Shown one piece after another: positions 19,499 to 28,403 of a stretch of DNA of 60,069 nt. The notes beneath the pieces were generated by a model. It was not told the origin of the DNA. It made no database searches and worked only from the letters and a program-made list of their open reading frames with translations. The position numbers and the translations under genes were made by a program. Source of the DNA: Acidobacteriota bacterium (lineage in GTDB: Bacteria; Acidobacteriota; Blastocatellia; Pyrinomonadales; Pyrinomonadaceae); contig QHXI01000057.1 of the NCBI GenBank assembly GCA_003222895.1, positions 1,848 through 61,916 of the forward strand, given 5' to 3'. Positions within the stretch are counted from its first letter, which is position 1, and each line of letters opens with the position of its first letter.

Positions 19499-20728
19499 TT
19501 ACTGCCCGCCGGAAACAAAGTGGTGGTTCTTGAGGTCACTCAGCGAGGTTTCTGACAACCACTGCCGTATAGAGACCAACTGTCCACAGCGAGTCCAGTA
19601 GTCGTAACCGCTCGCCATGACTAGCGACCTATCAACAAGTGTCTCAGGAGTTCGGTCAAGGAGAATAATATTGTTATTTCGGTTCTGGTCTAGCCACTTG
19701 TCCAACCGGAAGTTGATGGCTATATCACCCCATCCATACCCTGACATCACTATTTGTTTGCATTGGCGCAGCACCTGATGAAAGTAAAAATGCGTGTCCG
19801 CATAAATTCCGCGCTGATATGCGACAGCCTTATTAATACCGGACAGGAAGGACGGCCTGCGAAATTGCGCTGTTAGTTGTGCTCCTTCACCGTTCCTGAT
19901 GTTTGTAACATTAGTTCCGAGAAAGATTGCTGGTCGTGGTCTTCCATTCACTAGGAACGAGTACCAATTCACAGAACCATGGAGCTTGAGGATTCTGACT
20001 CTGGGGTGACTCTCGTCAGATACAGTTTCATCATACCATCGCACGTCGCCGTCGACGTCTCCGAACCCATCTATGAACTTCACCTTATTCTCAGCCAGGA
20101 ACTGCTCAACAAGCGTGTCGTGGTTGAGCGTGACTATGTTCAATTGCTCTATGAAGGGTGCGGTGGCTAGTTCTAGGATTAGATCAAGTCCGACGATTTC
20201 TTTCGGGCGAAGCTCGTCGGCGACGACCGACTCGATAAAGAAACATGCCTGCTCAGCGAGGGAGCCGAGGTTGCTCATTCTTGCCATCGTGCTGTCTCCC
20301 CCGAGCAATCCCCCTGCATTGCGCTGAATGATCTCCATCAACGGAGTAACGAGGGAGTTGTCGACTAGCCCAAGGTTCCAAAGCCTCATTTGTTCGCAGA
20401 GGTAAAAGAGGTCTTCGTAGGTTGTTCTATCGCCTCTATAGATCGCTCCAGAACTGCGGTCGAGTGATGGTGAATAGCCCACACGTTTAATGTCGTCTTC
20501 ATCATATTCGATTAGCAATTCCAAGAGCCGGCGAATTCGCGGCGTAACATCAGCCGCTCGCAGATTGGGGTCAGGATGGCGACCTGGGCTGAAGTGAACG
20601 TAGCTGTCCTGGTGGTAGGCGCGACTGAAAAGCGACTTTGTCAACTCCTCTACCATTGGCAATCCGGATTGCTTGGAGACTCCGGAACCAAGAAAGAGAA
20701 TCAGTTTCATGCCGTCGCCAGACGTCAA
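19499..20728 (-). CDS. SIR2-like domain protein, putative NADase effector
   Basis: A 409-residue protein with the SIR2-like nucleotide-binding layout: LFLGSGVSKQSGLPMVEEL near the N-terminus (GxGxS loop), TLNHDTLVEQFL (T-x-N-x-D), LKLHGSVNWY (K-L-H-G-S with the His expected to act in NAD chemistry), and a C-terminal VMSGYGWGDIAINFRLDKWL block. Such SIR2-like proteins in prokaryotic defence systems (Thoeris ThsA, DSR, Argonaute-SIR2) destroy NAD+ and stop growth on infection. It begins 21 bases after the TIR gene stop, so the two are almost certainly co-transcribed. An alternative start at 20710 would begin MKLILFLGSG. No C-terminal SLOG domain is recognised, unlike ThsA. Defence function is inferred. 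Confidence 0.75.
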   Translation of the reverse strand: MTSGDGMKLILFLGSGVSKQSGLPMVEELTKSLFSRAYHQDSYVHFSPGRHPDPNLRAADVTPRIRRLLELLIEYDEDDIKRVGYSPSLDRSSGAIYRGDRTTYEDLFYLCEQMRLWNLGLVDNSLVTPLMEIIQRNAGGLLGGDSTMARMSNLGSLAEQACFFIESVVADELRPKEIVGLDLILELATAPFIEQLNIVTLNHDTLVEQFLAENKVKFIDGFGDVDGDVRWYDETVSDESHPRVRILKLHGSVNWYSFLVNGRPRPAIFLGTNVTNIRNGEGAQLTAQFRRPSFLSGINKAVAYQRGIYADTHFYFHQVLRQCKQIVMSGYGWGDIAINFRLDKWLDQNRNNNIILLDRTPETLVDRSLVMASGYDYWTRCGQLVSIRQWLSETSLSDLKNHHFVSGGQ

Positions 20729-20749
20729 AATCCTTCACCATTAGACTAT

Positions 20750-21386
20750 TCACACTCTCTGAACGCCTAGGGCAATCTGCCCTTTGGGACTCTCTGCTAT
20801 GGAGAAATAAACGTTATCACCGACGCCCAATTCAGCGAAAGTAACTCCTTCGACTTCGCTATGATGAAAGAAAATCTGCTGTTCATGCCCCTGGATAAAG
20901 CCAAAGCCTCTATCCGTCAATTTCGATATCATCCCTGCTTTCTTTCTGACGTCGACTTCAACTAGTGCTTGCTTCTCCTCTGACTCATAAGTAAAAACCC
21001 GCAATAGATCCCTAATGCCCTCCTCGTAGGAAGGGAAAAGGTCGGCCCTATGCAGCCGACGGAGGCCCTCGAAAGAAGGTTCACATTCGTCGATTCGCAC
21101 CGGAATAATGAAGATTTTGTCTTCAGGGTACTGATCCGCAATATCGAGTGCGTGACGGATTTCCTTTTGAACGTGACCTTTCTTTTCCACTGAGCGGCTA
21201 GACAATATGACTATGAAATATGAACTATCACTGATTGCCCTTCTAATGGCCGCTTCCCAAGGTTGCCCAGGGACTAAATCCATAGTCAAGCCATGGCTTC
21301 ACACCAGCTTGCTGTAAATCACTATAGAGTTTCTCAGCGTAGCCTTTATCTCCTTTGGCATAAGAGATGAATACTCTTTTTGTCAT
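20750..21386 (-). pseudogene. TIR domain fused to a cold-shock domain, +1 frameshift
   Basis: Starting at the ATG at 21386, one frame reads MTKRVFISYAKGDKGYAEKL then QQAGVKPWLDY, the start of a TIR domain. From about 21289 another frame continues DLVPGQPWEAAIRRAISDSS, IVILSSRSVEKKGHVQKEI and IIPVRIDECEP, the rest of the TIR. Removing one base between WLD and DLVPG restores a 211-residue protein. The last 65 residues are a cold-shock domain: AGMISKLTDRGFGFIQGHEQ (RNP1-like), QIFFHHSEV (RNP2-like) and VGDNVYFSIAESPKGQIALGV. TIR domains in bacterial immunity make NAD-derived signals or degrade NAD; cold-shock domains bind single-stranded nucleic acid. The fusion suggests nucleic-acid sensing linked to signalling. 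As read, the gene is interrupted; a base-calling error is possible. Confidence 0.75.
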
Positions 21387-21475
21387 TCATGGGAACGCTC
21401 TCGTTGCAGCGTGACGCGCGGCTTGTAGTTGACTCGAAGTCGAGACGTTGATTACAAGTTGCTTAATTACAGGTA

Positions 21476-21736
21476 CTATGCCGCGGGCACTGACTTGGCA
21501 ACGGGCACGCTGATTTCATAGAGAAAATCTGGGGACATGTCAGCGCCATTCTTCCAGACAATCGTATCCAAATCAGCGTTGAGATGAACGCTTTTGAAGT
21601 TGCTCATGTCCTTCAGCGGCTCGAACACTTCTCCGTCGAGGTGCGGCGCTAAATCAACTTGTCGTAAGCTTCCGTCCTCAAAAGTCAGCAGTAGTTTGTA
21701 TTCAGACAAATACTTCAGCTCCTTTACGAAATGCAT
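21476..21736 (-). CDS. DUF2442 family small protein
   Basis: An 86-residue protein of the DUF2442 type: the body YKLLLTFEDGSLRQVDLAPHL, FEPLKDMSNFKSVHLN and TIVWKNGADMSPDFLYE is the characteristic fold. DUF2442 proteins are often encoded next to DUF4160 proteins, as here (nine-base spacing), and the pair is suspected to behave as a toxin-antitoxin-like module, though this is not settled. It lies upstream of the TIR-SIR2 pair, 89 bases away on the same strand. Which partner would be toxic is unknown. Confidence 0.8.
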   Translation of the reverse strand: MHFVKELKYLSEYKLLLTFEDGSLRQVDLAPHLDGEVFEPLKDMSNFKSVHLNADLDTIVWKNGADMSPDFLYEISVPVAKSVPAA

Positions 21737-21745
21737 CGTTACCTC

Positions 21746-22006
21746 CTACTCCAAAGGCGCGATCGGTTGCAATGGTTCTTGCGCGACCGCACGTTGCCAA
21801 TTGTCCAGCAATTCACTGCGATACTCAAACGCCCATTCAAGCACAAGCGCAACCACTCGTTTGGGTAAACGACCCTCAATCAGCTTCAGGTCAACAATCG
21901 AGAACACGCCCGTTTGGCCAGCGTACTTTGCGTGAAAATGCGGCACACCGTGCTCTTTGTAATAGATTGCGATTACGATCCCGAAAAATCTGCTGATTTC
22001 CGGCAT
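21746..22006 (-). CDS. DUF4160 family small protein
   Basis: An 86-residue protein that opens MPEISRFFGIVIAIYYKEHG and continues VPHFHAKYAGQTGVFSI, the DUF4160 signature with its HFHA segment. The ATG at 22006 is preferred to an upstream in-frame start because family members begin M-P-x-I-x-x-F-x-G. It is paired with the DUF2442 gene downstream. The HFHAxY motif suggests a metal- or nucleotide-binding site, but no activity is established. Confidence 0.8.
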   Translation of the reverse strand: MPEISRFFGIVIAIYYKEHGVPHFHAKYAGQTGVFSIVDLKLIEGRLPKRVVALVLEWAFEYRSELLDNWQRAVAQEPLQPIAPLE

Positions 22007-22151
22007 AGATAGTTGGCTAATCATAACAGCAACCTGCAACAACATACGAGAGAATGCCGCACGCAAGGGTTGGTTCCACGAAACCGACTGCATCATTGTC
22101 CGACCGGCCACTCTTTACTTTTTCCTCCTTCGTTCTTAACCTTTGCCTTCA

Positions 22152-23309
22152 ATGGAGACTGCGGACGTCGTCATCATCGGCAGCGGCATTGTCGGATCGA
22201 GCGTCGCTTATCACCTTGCGCAACAGGGCTGCACGAACGTGCTGGTGATTGAGCGCGAAGCGCACCAGGGTAAAGGCTCGACTGGCAAGAGCATGGGCGG
22301 TGTGCGCGCGCAATTCTCGACTCCCGTCAACATTCAAATGTCGAAGTATTCGATCGACTTCTTTTCGAAGTTTGATGAAGTCATTGGTCACCCCGCGGAC
22401 TATCGCGCGCATGGTTATCTCTTCTGCGCGACGAACCAAAACCATCTCGCGTATTTGAAAGCGAATAGGGAAAGACAAAACGCGCTAGGCGTGACGAACG
22501 TCGAATGGGTTACGGCTGAAGATATTGTGAAGATGGTGCCGCAACTTCGCGCGGACGATATTTTGGGCGGCACGTTTTGTCCGACTGATGGGTTCGTCGA
22601 TCCGCACAGCGTGATGATGGGATTCATGCTGAACGCGCGCGAGAAAGGCGCGCGGCTGTGGCTGGATACCGAGGTAACCGGGATCGAAGTCGAGAATGAC
22701 CAGATCAAAACTGTAAACACGTCGCGCGGATCCATCTCAACCCGCATCGTCGTCAACGCCGCCGGTGCATGGGCCGCGAAGATTGCTGAGATGGCCGGCG
22801 CAGAATTGCCGGTCGAACCGCTCCGTCGCCAACTTGTTCCGACCGAACCCTTCGATCAATTGCCGCAGAGATTTCCGATGGTCATCGATATGTCGACCGG
22901 CTTTCACTTTCGCCGGGAAGGGAAGGGAATCCTGCTCGCCTGGAATGATCCGAAAGAGACACCGGGTTTCAAGACTGAGTTCGATACAACCTTCGTCGAA
23001 AAAATTCTGACGCGTGCAGCCTCACGCGTGCCGGTGTTGGCCGAAGCCGGAGTGAATCCGCGCCGCGCGTGGGCAGGCCTTTACGAGATGACTCCCGATC
23101 ACCATGCGATCATTGGACCGGCGCCGACGGTTGAAGGTTTGTATTTTGTGAACGGCTTCAGCGGCCATGGCGTGATGCACTCGCCCGCGTCGGGAAGAGT
23201 CGCCGCCGATCTAATTCTGAATGGACACTCGAATTTGATCGATGCGACGCAACTCGGCGTAGAGCGATTCAAAGAAGGGAAACTTCTAGAGGAGACTGCG
23301 ATATTATGA
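22152..23309 (+). CDS. FAD-dependent amino-acid/amine oxidoreductase (DAO family)
   Basis: A 385-residue flavoenzyme with the N-terminal dinucleotide fold [20 protein letters not shown] (GxGxxG), an acidic end of the second strand (VIEREA), the [13 protein letters not shown] stretch typical of sarcosine-oxidase-beta/DadA-like enzymes, and the C-terminal FAD-contact block [20 protein letters not shown]. It probably oxidises an N-methyl or D-amino acid, or proline-like amine, feeding electrons to a carrier or O2; the exact substrate cannot be read from sequence. It stands alone between the defence-like block and the hydrolase block, divergent from the former. A TTG nine bases earlier is a possible start. 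Confidence 0.85.
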   Translation: METADVVIIGSGIVGSSVAYHLAQQGCTNVLVIEREAHQGKGSTGKSMGGVRAQFSTPVNIQMSKYSIDFFSKFDEVIGHPADYRAHGYLFCATNQNHLAYLKANRERQNALGVTNVEWVTAEDIVKMVPQLRADDILGGTFCPTDGFVDPHSVMMGFMLNAREKGARLWLDTEVTGIEVENDQIKTVNTSRGSISTRIVVNAAGAWAAKIAEMAGAELPVEPLRRQLVPTEPFDQLPQRFPMVIDMSTGFHFRREGKGILLAWNDPKETPGFKTEFDTTFVEKILTRAASRVPVLAEAGVNPRRAWAGLYEMTPDHHAIIGPAPTVEGLYFVNGFSGHGVMHSPASGRVAADLILNGHSNLIDATQLGVERFKEGKLLEETAIL

Positions 23310-23354
23310 AAGAACTCGCAATCAGCGATATCGTTGGTCGCTGATATGATCTCA

Positions 23355-23614
23355 TCTCAATTTAGAGGTGACCTATTGCAGATTTTTTCGCGGCCAATCG
23401 CAGCCCGTCATATCGGCGGTTGGAATAAGCAAGCACTCGAAGGTCGGTCGATAGCCAATCTCCTTTGCCGCGTCAAAGTGAACCTTCGCTTGGGCTTAAT
23501 CACCTTTGTGGTCAAAGGCCAGGGCTAGATGATACTCCGCCAATCCTATTCGCGCGGGATCTGATCGCGTCTCGAGATAGCGCGTCACCGTCGCGAGACT
23601 CGGAACACTCTTCA
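23355..23614 (-). pseudogene. Remnant of a TPR-containing protein
   Basis: On the minus strand an ATG at 23614 opens MKSVPSLATVTRYLETRSD followed by LAEYHLALAFDHKGD, then an in-frame TAA, then AQAKVHFDAAKEIGYRP. The two halves read as a single tetratricopeptide-like repeat interrupted by a stop. Nothing intact flanks it. The rest of the 23310-23723 gap holds no other recognisable gene. Confidence 0.35.
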
Positions 23615-23723
23615 TCGTGAATACGATCAACGATCAGTTGCCAATCGGGATCAGCCTAAAGGTCCTGTGGGCATACTGTTAATCTCCCAAGATAGAATTG
23701 ACCGTGTGGGAGTACAGTCGTCA

Positions 23724-25079
23724 TTAACTCCACTCCTGCTTAGGGCGTTCGCTTGGCCCGTCCTGATCGTAATACTCAATCACGATTTTTTGCGGACTGA
23801 TGCGCAACAAAGCGAACGTATGTATCCCTCGATAATCGGGATCGTTCGGCTGCTGGCGTGCATTTAGCCAGGCGACGTTGTCCGGCATTTCGATCGTCGG
23901 CGGGTTATACGGAAAACAACCGTTGCCGAGACAGATTGCCTTGATGCCCATGAATGGTTTGTATTCCACACAAAGATGTTCGTGTCCCCAGATCCAACCG
24001 TAAATTGTTCCGGCATCGAGAAACGGTTGCACCTTGGCTTGCAGTTTGCTGCAGTCGGTCGCGGTTTCGTAAGCCGAAAAAAGTTGATGGTGTGAAAAGA
24101 AAATGTTTTTGCGGCCGTCGTTCTGCAGTACCTGCCCCAACCATTCAGCCTGGGGCGGATGCAAGTCGTGCTCGTCGTAGCCGGAGTCGAGGCCGACCAG
24201 ACGCCAGTTCTTATTGCTCAGCGTGAAGTAACTGGCCGGCTGTTTGAATTTCGGCAAGGTGACGTCGAAATATCCATAACCGCCACTGTACATTTCGTGA
24301 TTCGAGTTCAGGGCAAATGATTTTCCCGGTTCGGCCGGTGCGGGCCAGAACTTGAGAAAGCGCTCATTTATTTCTTTGGGCGTACCCGCATAGTAAACAT
24401 CGCCAAGATGGATGATGTGATTTGGCTTGATAGTTTTGATCTGATCCGCGATGCCTTGCGCGGCGGCGTTGCCGCCTCCCCAATCGCCGACAACGGCGAT
24501 GGTAGTTTCATCATCCATATCAAAGTTTATGTTGGGCGCCTCTTCATGAGTGGTGAAGTGATGTTTACCCTTGAAGAGGAGTTTTGCTTTTTCCCAAACG
24601 ACTTCGGCCCACTTCGGATCGACGTTATCGAATTGCTCCATTAGCGCTGCCGCCGTAGCGTCGGCACCGCTGCTGCCCGGCGCGGCGCCACCATAGAAGA
24701 TATTTGCGGCGATTTCCGAATGGCCCAACTCGCCTGCGCCGATTGATGCTGCGCCCGCGCCACCAGGTTTCGGCGGCGCTTCCGGTGCGCCTTGTTCTTC
24801 GAGGTATTCATCCATCACAGATTGAAAGACGGCTACCGCCTGATTCCTGGGGACAAACCAGTCGTCATTCTGCTGGTCCGTAAAATCGATCGAGGCAGCT
24901 GACGCACCTGCTGCATCAGCTTGCTCCTGCATGTATCCGGCGTTGAGTTGCGCGACGACGTCGACCTCATCGCCTCCACCGAGGCTGGCGGCGCCAGCTT
25001 GCGGAGCCGTCTGCATCTTCATGATGGTGTTGTTCATTAATTGAAGAACCTGATCGCGGTTACCTGTAAGCGTGTGCAT
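23724..25079 (-). CDS. Calcineurin-like metallophosphoesterase with novel N-terminal region
   Basis: A 451-residue protein. From about residue 190 it has the metallophosphoesterase motif series VVGDWGGGN (D, metal), HLGDVYYAG (GD), NSNHEM (NH), FFSHHQLF (H) and WGHEHL (GHxH), the dinuclear metal site of calcineurin-like phosphatases of the purple-acid/tartrate-resistant type. The first 190 residues are Ala/Gly-rich with repeated AGAASxG stretches and are not recognised. There is no signal peptide, although related enzymes are usually exported. It begins 52 bases after the S8 protease gene in the same direction, with GAAAGGAAA as ribosome site. Substrate unknown. Confidence 0.8.
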   Translation of the reverse strand: MHTLTGNRDQVLQLMNNTIMKMQTAPQAGAASLGGGDEVDVVAQLNAGYMQEQADAAGASAASIDFTDQQNDDWFVPRNQAVAVFQSVMDEYLEEQGAPEAPPKPGGAGAASIGAGELGHSEIAANIFYGGAAPGSSGADATAAALMEQFDNVDPKWAEVVWEKAKLLFKGKHHFTTHEEAPNINFDMDDETTIAVVGDWGGGNAAAQGIADQIKTIKPNHIIHLGDVYYAGTPKEINERFLKFWPAPAEPGKSFALNSNHEMYSGGYGYFDVTLPKFKQPASYFTLSNKNWRLVGLDSGYDEHDLHPPQAEWLGQVLQNDGRKNIFFSHHQLFSAYETATDCSKLQAKVQPFLDAGTIYGWIWGHEHLCVEYKPFMGIKAICLGNGCFPYNPPTIEMPDNVAWLNARQQPNDPDYRGIHTFALLRISPQKIVIEYYDQDGPSERPKQEWS

Positions 25080-25131
25080 GATCCGTTTCCTTTCGTTTAA
25101 GGAGAGCCAGGGAATAAGTTTGCGGTTGCGC

Positions 25132-26685
25132 TCAAACAGATTGTATGGCGCGCATTAAATCAACCAAGCCGTAGCCCTGAAAATATCTCTCTCGTTTCAA
25201 ATCAGTGGCAGTGGACACAAAGATCTCTTTTACTTTATCCGGCTGGCCGATGAATTCGCGCCGGATGGAGAGGAAAGCTGCGATTACTCCTGAGACATGC
25301 GGCGCGGCCATGCTGGTCCCGCTGTCTTCAACGTAATCGCACTGCGACATAGCGTCGGTTCTTTTCTTGCCGGCGAAGCAAGAAATAATTTTTTCACCGG
25401 GAGCTACGATGTCCGGTTTAGCGCGGCCGTCACCGGTTGGTCCTTTTGACGAGAAATAAGACACGCCGTAAATGTGTGGCATATCTCGGTGCGTTGCGCC
25501 AACTGTAATCGCCTGATCAGAATTGCCAGGATCATTAATGGTCATTCCCAGCCCGGCAGACATGATCCCAGTGAACCTGGTCTGTTCAACCCCATAGCCG
25601 GAATTGCCCGCAGCGACCACGACCACTACGCCCGAATTGACGAGTTGATTTACTTCCGTGCAAAGGGGACTCTGGCCGCAGGCAAACCATTCGGGATCGA
25701 AGCTGTTGCCGACGCTGATGTTTACGCCATGAATTAGGATACGCCGGCCATGCGCGTTGATTTCCTGAATCTTGGCGATTGCCGCGATTAGACTGCTCGT
25801 GCTGCCTCTGCCGGCGTCATCCAATACACGCAGACTCACCAGCTTACATTTGGGAGCCATGCCTGAGATGCTTTTGATGCTGATGTTCTGTGAAGTGATG
25901 ATGCCGTTTTCGTCGCGGCTGCGAACCAGGGCATTCGTCGGCGCTCCGGATTTGTCGTCCATCTGTCCGCCGATGATTCCCGCGACATGCGTACCATGCC
26001 CGAAGGGGTCAGACTTTGGGTCGCCATTGCCCATGAAATTAGTGTGATCCAAAGGTGATTCGAGGTTCAGATTCCCATGCAGTTGAAAATGCGGATGGTT
26101 CGCGTCAATTCCTGAATCCATTACCGCCCACACGATTCCTTCACCAAGGGCGGCGAATGACGCATGCGCCGCATCGGCCTTTACGGTACTAATCGATTTG
26201 TTGGTGAGCGGGAAGATGTCAAAGTCGGGCCAGATGTGATAAATGGCGCGCCGTCTGAAATCCGATCCGTCATTGTCATGTACTTCTGCATCACGGGTCA
26301 CGAGGCCTCGAATGGCGCGCTTTCGCAGTGTGGCGAATACATACTGCGGCGTCGAAACGCCGAAGTCCTCTTTGATGAACTGGTCAGACATTTCGCCCTC
26401 GTCTGAGCTGTCTTTCAGTTCTCTCGCCGTCTTGATTACCCAATCTCGCGCGCCGTTCCTGCCGCCAGGGAATTCGCTATCTCCGGGGAATTCAAGGTTC
26501 AGATCAATAATCACATTGTGGGGTTTGGGATCTGCTTCACCATCGTCCTCCTTTTTCAACTCCTTCAGCAGTGGAATAGCAATGACAGTTCGATCAAGAT
26601 TCTCGGGAACAAAACCGGTTTGTTTGGGGTTGCTCTTATCGAGTTTGCCGGCATCGTCAGACTTCGGATTTTGTTCGTCAGCCAT
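25132..26685 (-). CDS. Subtilisin-like S8 serine protease without signal peptide
   Basis: A 517-residue subtilase. The catalytic triad is visible: Asp in VMDSGIDANHPHF (about 189), His in FGHGTHVAGIIGG (about 229) and Ser in SGTSMAAPHVSG (about 458), with the oxyanion Asn in VVAAGNSGYG. The about 170-residue N-terminal region is charged and may be a pro-domain, but there is no signal peptide: the protein opens MADEQNPKSDDAGKLDKSN. The ATG at 26685 is chosen over 26721 because a GAGAGG site lies eight bases before it. It is part of a run of signal-less hydrolases. Intracellular proteolysis, or release by a non-Sec route, are both possible. Confidence 0.88.
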   Translation of the reverse strand: MADEQNPKSDDAGKLDKSNPKQTGFVPENLDRTVIAIPLLKELKKEDDGEADPKPHNVIIDLNLEFPGDSEFPGGRNGARDWVIKTARELKDSSDEGEMSDQFIKEDFGVSTPQYVFATLRKRAIRGLVTRDAEVHDNDGSDFRRRAIYHIWPDFDIFPLTNKSISTVKADAAHASFAALGEGIVWAVMDSGIDANHPHFQLHGNLNLESPLDHTNFMGNGDPKSDPFGHGTHVAGIIGGQMDDKSGAPTNALVRSRDENGIITSQNISIKSISGMAPKCKLVSLRVLDDAGRGSTSSLIAAIAKIQEINAHGRRILIHGVNISVGNSFDPEWFACGQSPLCTEVNQLVNSGVVVVVAAGNSGYGVEQTRFTGIMSAGLGMTINDPGNSDQAITVGATHRDMPHIYGVSYFSSKGPTGDGRAKPDIVAPGEKIISCFAGKKRTDAMSQCDYVEDSGTSMAAPHVSGVIAAFLSIRREFIGQPDKVKEIFVSTATDLKRERYFQGYGLVDLMRAIQSV

Positions 26686-26975
26686 TTTTTGACACCTCTC
26701 TCCTGGGGACATTGCACGCATATCGATATTTGGCGTGCGGTGATTTCAACTTGTGCAATCTGGTCGGGAGATGCTGATCCCAGGATCGATCTGACGACCA
26801 GCCGCTTTTAAAGTGGGAGATAAATACCATTTTGCCGGTAGAGAAATCGCTCGAGCTAAAGACTGCGGCTAAACCTTAAACCGGACATCTGCAATGAGTA
26901 ACTTCCGTCTCAGCATTCTCAGAAACTTGATCTGCCAAACAGGATCAGAGAACGACTTGCTCCTACTCGTCCCTC
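26686..26975. other. 290-base gap between S8 and M14 genes
   Basis: No coding frame of note. The gap probably holds the promoter for the S8-metallophosphoesterase pair on the minus strand, but no clear -35/-10 pair stands out by eye. Confidence 0.4.
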
Positions 26976-28349
26976 TCAGGTGGCTGCAACGCAGAACGCC
27001 AACAAGGCTGCCGTAATCTCCTGGATGATCTTGGCCATCTCAGGATAGAACGGATGAAATGGCGTGGGATTATTCGGGCTGCCCCATTCGATAGTGTACG
27101 AGTAGATCTTTGACTTCTTCTTGTCCACGAAATGGCGACTAAAAGCATAGTCGTCGGAAGTTCCCGCCGTCGGATACAAATCCATCGACTGCTCAACTTT
27201 ATAAACGCGTCCGCGCGTGTTCTGAATCGCCGTCTTCATTTTGTTGGCGAGGTTCACCGCAGTTGTCTTGTCAGTTGCGGGAATATATTCCTTGTATTGC
27301 GCGTCGCCGGCAATGCCGCGCTTGCCGTTGTAGGCTGCGTTTTGAAAGTTCATCGAGGCGTTGCTGGTTTGATCGTCGTCATCGCCCCAACTGTAAAGAA
27401 TGTCTTCGCTGTAACTGTGCACATCGATGAAGTACCGGATCTTGGGATACTTGTCGAAGATCCAAACCGCGTTTTTCGTTTCCGGCTCCGAAACCGCGCT
27501 CGGCCCGATGTATGTCTGATAGTCGCAGGGATCTGTCGAGTTCACGACGGGCGCCGTCGGGTCATAGTACATTGGATAGTTCCAGAGGAAATCGTAATTC
27601 CGATTTATGTCTACGCCCACACAGCTCGGTTGCGGGTGTCCCGCAGGCGCGGGCCGCCGGTTCTTTCGCCAATTCGCGTCTGTGTTCATGCTGTAATAAC
27701 GGCCGTCGGGATTGCATTGCGGAAAGACGTAGATGTCTTTCGTCTCCACGATTTTTTTGATCTGCGCCGCGGTGAACGTGTTGGTTCCGATTGTGATGGC
27801 CGTGTTCGCGACGTAGGCGTGAGTGAGTCGCCGGACGAAGCTGATCAAAATATCCGGACTGCCCCACTCGCGAGCGTGCACGCCGCCAAGAAGATATATG
27901 GCGGGCCGATTACTCCCGACATCTTTGCCGATTTTGAGAGCATGGCAGGTTCGCTTCTCCCATGTCGGGTTGGGCAGCGTAATTAGTGTCGTGAAGGTAT
28001 CGTTCGGTGTCTTCGCAGAGTCCGCAAGCCAATATTCAATTTCATCTACGGTCAGATAACGCGCCATCGTCGTCGCCTGGATCGCCTCGGCCGCGGGAAC
28101 CTTTTTTGCAGCTTTCCGCACCTCCCGTTGACGAACTTTGCCTTCCTTGTCCAAGTCTTCCAGGCGTTTGATCTTATAACCAGCCGACTCCAACGCGCGG
28201 ATTTGCCTTCCGTCCGCGTGCGCGTCTACGCGATAACCTTTAGCCAGTTTTTCAACCGTGTGCCGAGCAACATGGACTTTGTATATCCTCACGAGATCAG
28301 CCATGGCCTCGTAATCTTTTCCAGTGATTTTCACGTGATACCTGGGCAT
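26976..28349 (-). CDS. M14-family zinc carboxypeptidase without signal peptide
   Basis: A 457-residue metallocarboxypeptidase. Zinc ligands are in GGVHAREWGSP (HxxE, about 158-161) and IDVHSYSE (about 311); substrate-binding residues in GVDINRNYDFLW (NR) and the catalytic Glu in YTIEWGSP (about 420) are present. The first about 110 residues (MPRYHVKITGKDYEAMADLV ...) are Lys/Arg-rich and resemble a propeptide, but no Sec signal is seen. It has a strong AAGGAG site. Upstream on the same strand are the 107-residue protein and the M43 protease. It removes C-terminal residues from peptides; target unknown. Confidence 0.88.
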   Translation of the reverse strand: MPRYHVKITGKDYEAMADLVRIYKVHVARHTVEKLAKGYRVDAHADGRQIRALESAGYKIKRLEDLDKEGKVRQREVRKAAKKVPAAEAIQATTMARYLTVDEIEYWLADSAKTPNDTFTTLITLPNPTWEKRTCHALKIGKDVGSNRPAIYLLGGVHAREWGSPDILISFVRRLTHAYVANTAITIGTNTFTAAQIKKIVETKDIYVFPQCNPDGRYYSMNTDANWRKNRRPAPAGHPQPSCVGVDINRNYDFLWNYPMYYDPTAPVVNSTDPCDYQTYIGPSAVSEPETKNAVWIFDKYPKIRYFIDVHSYSEDILYSWGDDDDQTSNASMNFQNAAYNGKRGIAGDAQYKEYIPATDKTTAVNLANKMKTAIQNTRGRVYKVEQSMDLYPTAGTSDDYAFSRHFVDKKKSKIYSYTIEWGSPNNPTPFHPFYPEMAKIIQEITAALLAFCVAAT

Positions 28350-28403
28350 GGGATTCTCCTTCCGATTGATACGAAGCGCTTCCTAACCTGGAGAGACCTG
28401 AAG

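Noticed and set aside
19499-21386. Straight annotation as Thoeris ThsA/ThsB
   Set aside because: The TIR carries a cold-shock domain and the SIR2 protein shows no SLOG domain, so the known name would over-claim.
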